Positions 1-9,000 of a DNA stretch of 50,427 nt are shown here, piece after piece. The notes below the pieces were generated by a model. It ran no database searches, had not been told where the DNA came from, and saw nothing but the letters and a program-made list of their open reading frames with translations. Each line of letters opens with the position of its first letter. Position 1 is the stretch's first letter. The translations under genes and the position numbers were made by a program. Origin of the DNA: a bacterium (GTDB lineage: Bacteria > Patescibacteria > ABY1 > JAGPKW01); assembly GCA_021780535.1 (NCBI GenBank), contig JAJXYN010000004.1, forward strand, positions 1 through 50,427, given 5' to 3'.

Positions 1-3000
1 GGTAATCTTTTATTTGGACAAAATTTTGTTGGGTCATATTCTATAAATGTTATAGTTACTGATGATTATAATCTTGGATTGCAAAGTACTACAAATCCAC
101 ATAATTCATCTGCTTCTTATGATATTGGTTTTGATATTGGTCCTGGCTGTGGTGATAGAATTGTACAAAAAAACTTAGGAGAAACTTGTGAACTTAAGCC
201 AAATGAAAGTGTGAAAAATATTTATATGGATTGGGGTACATATACTAATTCTGTTATTAATACGGATTTTAAACAACCCGATGGCTCTGGCGATTGTGTT
301 GCATATAAATTTATAGAGAATTCTTTTGATTGGAAAGGGAAATTAGATGATATACCTTGTTTAGAAAATCATTATGGTCTTTGTGAGAGAAGATCTTCTT
401 TTGGTTGTGATGGGTGGATAGCTGGTCCTAATGATAATTGTTATTTGATTACTAAAAGTTCTGGAGATTATGATACGGAAAAAAGTGAATGTGAATCTTA
501 CAATGCAGAACTTGTAGTTGTTGATGATGCTAATGAAGAAAAATCTATTAATGCAAATAGTTTGATTGCTGCAAAGGGAGTGTTATGGACTGGTTATAGA
601 AAAGAAAATGGATATTTTTATTCTGTAAGGGGTGGAAGATGGTCTGATGCTTCATCTTTAAATAATTATGATATTTATAGAGATAATATTTATGGTTCTG
701 GGACTGGAGTATCGGCTGCTTCTGCTTATGCTTGTGGTCTCCCTTGGGAAAATGATGCTTGTCGTCAAGTTAAAGGTTATTGTGGTGATGGAGTTTATTC
801 TTCTCTTTTTGAAGAATGTGATAAAACTGATAAAACAAGTTATGGAAAAGGTTATGATATAAATAACCAATACGGGTGTGGTATTGGTGATGGAGTAAAT
901 GATAATAACCCAAACAATAATACATGCAGGCAACAAGAAGGTTGGTGCGGAGATTCTTCTTTTAATCCAACATATGAACATTGTGATCCTACTGTGAGAA
1001 TTACAGCATCAGAATCTTCTTCTGCTACTTTTGGTATTACAAATGGTGCTCATCAATATTCTTGTCAGCCAAAGACAAAGAATAATGAAATGACGTATTT
1101 GGATTATTCTGATTTTGAAGCAAACAAAAATGTTCCAGCTGATGTGATGTGTAGAAAATCTTTTGGTGGATATTGTGGAGATGGCCAAATTCAAATGTTT
1201 TATTCTATTGATAGTAATGGTAATTATTATATTTCTAGTGACGATGTTGGTTCTCAAGATGGCACTAATCAAAAATGGAAGGGTATTGTTTTTGATGTAA
1301 ATTCTAAAAAATACAAATACAATAATGCTGATATGACGTCTGATCAATTGAATAATATTATAGAAGAATGTGATCCTACTAATTATCCATGTGATCCTAA
1401 TAGTAAAGAGGGTTCTTGTCGTTTCCCTAAAAATTCTTCTGAAATTGCTCAATATGGTGGTTGTGGACAGGTTTCTACTTCTTTAGCAAAATCTCCAGTT
1501 GTTTTATCTTGTTTTGTTTACAAGGATCTTTCTAATAATATTATTGATTGTGCTGGTTCATGTACGTTTAATAGTACTACTAAAGTTTGTGATAAAAAAA
1601 ATAATGATAATAATGTTTGTACTATATACTACCAAAAAAAGAATGGTGGTTATGGAATGGTAAATTATACTGGGGAATGTGGTTGCAAGAAGATATATGG
1701 TGGATATTGCGGTGATAGTATCGTTCAAGACCAATTCAATGAAGAGTGCGATTCTAATCAAGTAGATTCAGCTGGTTTTAGTGTTTATGATAGTGGTAAA
1801 CTTACAAAAGGTAATCTTACTACAATATCTCAATACTCTGATGTTAATAAACAATATCTTTGTGGTCAAACTGTCGCTTATTCTGAAAATATAGCAGATT
1901 TGAATAAGAGAGATGCTAGTGGTGCTGTTGTTTCTAATGCTTTTACAGCAAATTATGCTAATGTTAATAATAATGAAATGGCTTGTAATATACTAGGTGG
2001 ATATTGTGGAGATGGTGTTATTCAATCTGATTATGTAACTTTAAAATCTCAATCTGATCAATCTTGGCTTTATGCTAATCAAGGTACATTGGAAGAATGT
2101 GATCCGAAAGGTGTATCTGTTGTTGCTAAGTATTCTTCCCCTAATAATACTTATACTTGTGGTTCTGTAAATACAGCAAGAGCGTGTCGTGATTTAAGCT
2201 ATAATGAACAAGACTCTAATAATAAATATGGTGGCTATTGTGGAGATTCTTTTGTTCAATATAATTTAACAGATCCCGGTGTTCCAAATAATCCTGCTAA
2301 TTATTCTATTTTTAGAAATACTACTGGCGGTAATCCAGAACAATGCGACCCTGTTGGGCATAATACATTACCAAATCAATCTAATCTAAATAATCAATAT
2401 TCTTGCGGACTTACTCCAAACGATAATGCCTGTACTAATATTGGTGGATATTGTGGGGATGGAGTTGTAAATGCTTATAGAAATTTTTCAACCAATGAAC
2501 CAAGTGGTAATGGAGATTGTGTTACTTTGAAAACCGGTATTGGTTGGAATGGGAAATGGGATGATGTTCCTTGTACTGATCCTTATGAATATGTCTGTGA
2601 ACAAGAAAACCCTTCAAAAAATGTTTGTCCTAGTGGTTTTGTTAGATTTGATAATGGTAATTATAATTGTTATAGCATTTCTTCTATTTCCTCTAATTTT
2701 TCTTCTATAAATTGTCCAATTGGAAGCCATTTAGCTGTTATAAACTCTCAAGAAGAGAATGATTTTATTGCATCATTAGCTGATTCTAATTCTATTCTTT
2801 ATATTGGCTTAAATGATATTGATAGAGAGGGCGAATTTGTTTGGTCTGGTAATACTGGGTTTGCTGAAGAATGTGATCCAAATTCTACAGATTATAAATC
2901 TGGAGCTACTTCTAAAATACTTGTTGGAGTTGCCCCTGCTTCTAATGTTAATAAACAATATTTATGTGGTTCTACTGGTGTTTGGACTACTGTTCCAAAT

Positions 3001-6000
3001 GATACTCATAAGTATGATGTAAATGGAAATTATATTTCTTCTTTTGCTTTTGATAATAAAAATCAAGGAAATAATTCTTGTATGACTTTTGGTGGATATT
3101 GTGGTGATGGAGTAATACAATATGATTTTAGTACTACAAAAAACCAATCTGATCAGATTTTCTTTTATGGAAATCCTAATGGTTCATTGGAACAATGTGA
3201 CCCAAACGGCCACTCTGTTATGACAAGAAATTCTTCTGTATCTAATCAATACGGATGTGGTTCTAGTGGTGCTGCTGATGCTTGTCAAAATAAAGATGGA
3301 TATTGTGGTGATGGAGTAAAACAAATAAATGAAGAATGTGATTTTGCTTCCAAAGCGGGTAATGATTATTCCGGTACTAATTTAATTGCAAATGGTAAAT
3401 CTAGTGTTACACAGAATTCTTCTTATACTCAACAATATAGATGTGGTAAACCTCAGAAGTTTGTAACTCTTCCTGGTATAAAGACTAAATATGCTTCTTC
3501 TGGAAGTATAATTGGTACATTTACTGATGCTGATCTTTCTTCTGAAAACAATACATCCTCTTGTGTTACTTTTGGTGGATATTGCGGAGATGGTGTTATC
3601 CAAATTACTGCAGATTCTGAAAAAACTCAATCTGACCAATCTTGGTTTTATTCAAACCATGGAACATTAGAAGAGTGTGATCCTAAAGGACATTCTGTTA
3701 TTGCTCAATATTCTTCTGCTTCTAATTCATATACTTGTGGTTCTGTTAACACTAGCGATGCTTGTACTAATCTTGATTATACTCAGAAAGATTCAAATAA
3801 TAATTATGGTGGATATTGTGGAGATGGATATGTTCAATATTCTTTAACATCACCTGCTCTTGCAAATAGTAATTCTTCAAATAATGCAACTTTTCAAAGT
3901 ACAGTTGGAGGTAACCCTGAAGAATGTGATCCTTTTAATCATAGTGTTTCTGCTTTTTATTCCAGTCCTAATAATACTTATCTTTGTGGAGCTATCAATA
4001 CTGCTAGTGCTTGTCAGGATTTATTATATGCAGATAATAATAGTAGTGGATATTGTGGTGATGGTAAGATTCAATATGATCTAACAAAACCTGCAGCAAG
4101 TCAGGGGGATGCTGCTGAAAAAGGTGTTATAAATATTACTAATAATTCTCCAGAACAATGTGATCCAGTTGGTCATAGTGTTCTAGCTAAAGATTCTTCT
4201 GCTAATAATACATATTATTGTGGATCTGTTGTTGACGAACAAACAAATGGGAAACCTTATTCTTGTAGGGATATTGGTTATGCAACTACAGATGCTGTTA
4301 CTAAACAAGGTGGATATTGTGGTGATGGATTTACACAAAATGGTACAAATGGTACTCAAAACAAAGAAGAATGTGATCCTTCTTCTGTTGATTATTTGAA
4401 TGGAATTTTAATCTCTGGGAGAACAACTTCTAGTGCTTCTAAACAATATTTATGTTCTTCTACTGGTGTATGGTCTAGTAATCCTGCTGATACAACTAAA
4501 TATAAGGCTGATGGTACTAGTGATCCAACTTTTGTATATAATAATGTAAATAATAGTGATAATTCTTGTAGAACTTTTGGTGGATATTGTGGTGACGGTG
4601 TTGTACAAGTTTCTTTTAGTGTTAAGAAAAATCAAACAACTGATCAGCCCTGGTTTTATTCTAATTTAGGAACCTTAGAACAATGCGATCCTAAAGGACA
4701 TTCTGTTGTTACTCAATATTCTTCTGCTTCTAATTCATATACTTGTGGTTCTGTTGGTACTGCCAATTCTTGTTCTAACCTTGATTATACCCAAAAAGAT
4801 TCTAATAATAATTATGGTGGATATTGTGGGGATGGATATGTCCAGTATTCTTTAACAGCTACTCCTTTACAAAATATTGCTGCTAATTATCCTATATTTC
4901 AAACTACTGCAAATGGTGATCCTGAACAGTGTGATCCTTTAAATCATAGTACATCAGCAGCTTATTCTAGCCCAAGTAACACATATGCTTGTGGATCTAG
5001 TGGTACTGTAAATGCTTGTAAAGATTTAACTGCTGTTCAACAAGATTCTTCTTTGAAGTATGGTGGATATTGTGGAGATGGAGTAATCCAATATGATTTA
5101 ACAAAGCCAGCCGCTAACCAAGGAGATATTAATGAAACTTCCCCTATTGTTGTAACTGCTAATAGTCCAGAACAGTGTGATCCTGGTACTGGTAATAGTC
5201 ATATTGTTTTGGCTAAAAATTCATCCCCAGATAATACATATTATTGCGGATCTGTTACTGATGGTGCTGCTTATGCGTGTCGTGATGTCCTTTATGCTAC
5301 GACTAATAATATAACGAAACAGGGTGGATATTGTGGAGATGGTATTATTCAAGATGGAACAAATGGAACACAAAACAAAGAACAATGTGATTATGCTAGT
5401 TATGTTCCTCCTACGCCACAGACATCTTCTATTACAAAAACTTATGTATGTGGAGATAAAGTTACTGTTTATCCGAACGATCCAAATCATGATTTGGCAT
5501 GTAAGCTTGTGGATGCTTCACATGGTGGTGGATATTGTGGAGATGGTTCAGTTCAATTTTGTAAAGGGTCTGATGGTATTATAAAAACTAACCATACAGA
5601 TTGTTGGGATTCTAATAATATTGCTTTAAATGGTGTTACCCCACTTGAACAGTGTGATCCTGTAAATTATAATGTTACACCTGCTGTATCTTCAAAAATA
5701 AATAGATATATTTGTGGTTTGCAAACAGCTGGAGATGCATGTATGGATAAGGGTGGATATTGTGGAGATGGTACTATTAATATGTCATTAAATATTGATG
5801 GTCTAAATCGTAGAATTTCTACAAATGATTATGTCGCGACGAATTATAATTATGATACTTCTGCTACTCTTGAAAAATGTGATCCAGCTTATACACCAAC
5901 AATTACAGAAACAAATAATGTATTTGCTAATGGAGTTAAGCTTCCTAATATTTATATTCATTCAGCTGGACTTGAAGATTCTTCTGGTGTAACTGATCAT

Positions 6001-9000
6001 TCGTTAATTATTAACGGTGTTGCTAAAAATGTTGTTGGCAGAAGTTGGGCTGTCCATGTTTTTGATGCTAATTGGAATTATATAGAATCGCAAGATTACG
6101 ATGTTTATGTTAGTCAACTCGGTTCTTGTGCTAGCGCTGATCCTACTAGTTGTGCTAATGCTATGAATACTTATTTGAATTCTTTAGGAACTGATAAATA
6201 TGTTATATTTTCTACATATGATGAACCTAGGGGTAATATTGGTATTATATGGAATACTTTGAAAAATTTTGGTGCTAATGAAGATACTTTATCTCATTTA
6301 ATAACTGATTTTAGAGGTGCTTATTTGATGGTTGGTAAAAAAGGAATAGGTGCTGATAATAATTTTTTTGAAAGTTATACTCCTCATTATGGTACTGGTG
6401 TTACATTCACAACTAAAGATTTGAATGATAACTTTTTAGCTATTAATAATACATCTCAATCTGGTACAACAATATCTGATGCTATACATTATAATTGTAA
6501 AAATGATTGTACTTTTACCAATACTGCTACTGATTTTTGTGGAGACGGAATTACTCAGTCTGCAAATGGTGAACAGTGTGATCCTAAGAATTATGTTGTT
6601 CCTACAAATACAGCTTCTTCAAGTTCTAATCAATATGGTTGTTCATTGCTTTGTAAAGATACATCAGGATATTGTGGAGATGGTATAGTTGAAACTGCTT
6701 ATGGAGAAGAGTGTGATCCTTTGAATTATGTTGTTCCAAATGCTAAACAATCTGGAACTAATAGTACTTATAATTGTGGTTCTGTTGGTACTGCGAAAGC
6801 TTGTAAAAGATTATATTATTCTGATCTAGATGTTCCAACTGCTAAATATGGTGGATATTGTGGAGATTCTAAGGTTCAATATAATTTAGCAAGTGCTTCT
6901 GGAAGTCAAACGGATTCTACTTGGAAAACTGCTGTTACTATTGATTTAACTCATCCTGAACAATGTGATTATAATGGTTATATAATACCATTGCCTTCAC
7001 AATCTACAGTTAATTATCAATATTCTTGTACGGATGCTTCTACTCCTATTCCTTGTTCTAAAACCGGTGGATATTGTGGAGATTCTATAATTCAATCAGC
7101 TTATGAGGAGTGTGATTATGCTAATTATGTTCAACCTACTCCAGCACAATCTTCTGTATCTAGGATGTATTCTTGTGGAAATACCACTAAAGGTACTTAT
7201 GCTTGTTTTATGCTAGATAAAAATAACGGTGGGGGATATTGTGGAGATAATGTTTTACAAAATTCATTTGGAGAGATTTGTGAAAATACTTCTACTAATT
7301 CTAGTTTATCTGCTTGGTTAAATTTTGAAGGGGATAATAATGATTCTTCTTTAAATGGTAAAAATGGTGTATATACAGGGACTGGTTCTATGGAATATCT
7401 TCAAGGAAAAAATGGCCAGTCAGCAAATTTAAATGGGGATGATACGGTAACTATAAATAATGTTAATGTTAATACTAATGCTGGCGCTAAAAACACAGTA
7501 TCTTTTTGGATGTATTGGGGTGGTGGAAATGGTATGATGCCTATATCTTTTGGTAATAGTTATGATTTGTATCTTGTTAATAATTTTTTTGGATTTAATA
7601 CTGGTTTAGGAGATGATTTTGGAATAGATTTTTCTCCATCTACTTATGCTAATAAATGGGTACATGTTGTTGCTACTGTTTATAATGGTGTTCCAGATGC
7701 AACAAACAATGAATTATATATAAATGGTGTTAAGCAAGTAATCTCTCAAAAACTTGGTGTTAGTAATTCTTATAGAATGATTTCTAATTCTATAATTATT
7801 GGTGGTTGGATAAATGATGGCGGGTATAGATTTAATGGGATGTTAGATGACGTTAGGGTTTATAATAGACAATTAACTCAAACTGAAATTAATAGTATTT
7901 ATAACGCTTCTGGTTTCTCTAACTATTTATATAATGTAAATGATGGTGGTACTATAAGGAATGATTTATCTAATACAACATGTACTGCTAGTTGTGGTAC
8001 TACTGGTGATGGTTGGACTTGTGATACTGGTTATTATTGGAATATTGTTAATTATGGAGTTGGTACGTTTAATGTTTGTCGTGCTGTACCTTCTAATTCT
8101 GTTAGAATAGCTGGCTTGCATGGTGGTAATGATTATAGATGTAATGATGGTTTTGAAAAAGATGGTTCTGGTGGATGTAAGACTTGTGATCCAGGATATT
8201 ATTCTAATGGTGGTGGTTCTTGTTTAGCTTGCACGGCTATTGCTAATAGTAATTGGACTACAAAAGGTACACTTGCTAATAACTGTGGATTTAATTGTAA
8301 TGCAAGTTATCAATATGATGGAATTGCTAGAACTTGTACTTCATGTGCTACTGGAACTTGGACAGCTAATGCAAATCAATCTGCAACATGTTCTGCTTGT
8401 ACTGCGATTACTAATGCTAATGCTTTCACAACAAATGGTACTTCTGCAAATACTTGTGGATTTAATTGTAATGGAGCTTATTATTATAATGGTATTAATA
8501 GAACTTGTACTTCATGTGCTACTGGAACTTGGACAGCTAATGCAAATCAATCTAATTCTTGTTCTTCTTGTACAAATAAAGCTGGTAATGAGATATATAC
8601 ATCAAACGCTACTTCTGCTACGGGTTGTGCTGTTAATGGTTGTGCAGTAGGCCAATATCCTTTAACAAATACTTCTTGTACTTCTTGTACTGCAATTGCT
8701 AACGCTAATGCTTTTACAACAAATGGTACTTCTGCAAATACTTGTGGATTTAATTGTAATGCAAGTTATCAATATGATGGAATTGCTAGAACTTGTACTT
8801 CATGTGCTACTGGAACTTGGACAGCTAATGCAAATCAATCTACAACATGCTCTGCTTGTACAAACAAAGCTACTACTCAAATTTATACTTCTAATGCTAC
8901 TTCTATCACTGGTTGTACGGTAAGTGATTGTCCTATTGGTCAATATCCTTCTTCTAATGTGACTTGTTCTGTTTGTACTGCAATTTCTGGTGCGAATATG

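Noticed and set aside
79..81. TTG as start of the giant gene
   Set aside because: The frame is open to base 1 and the preceding residues look like the end of an Ig/cadherin-type domain, so the gene simply continues upstream.
658..1452. Antisense ORFs over the giant gene and other shadow ORFs
   Set aside because: They mirror the repetitive AT-rich coding strand, have no starts or signals, and show Ile/Ser/Thr-rich nonsense compositions.
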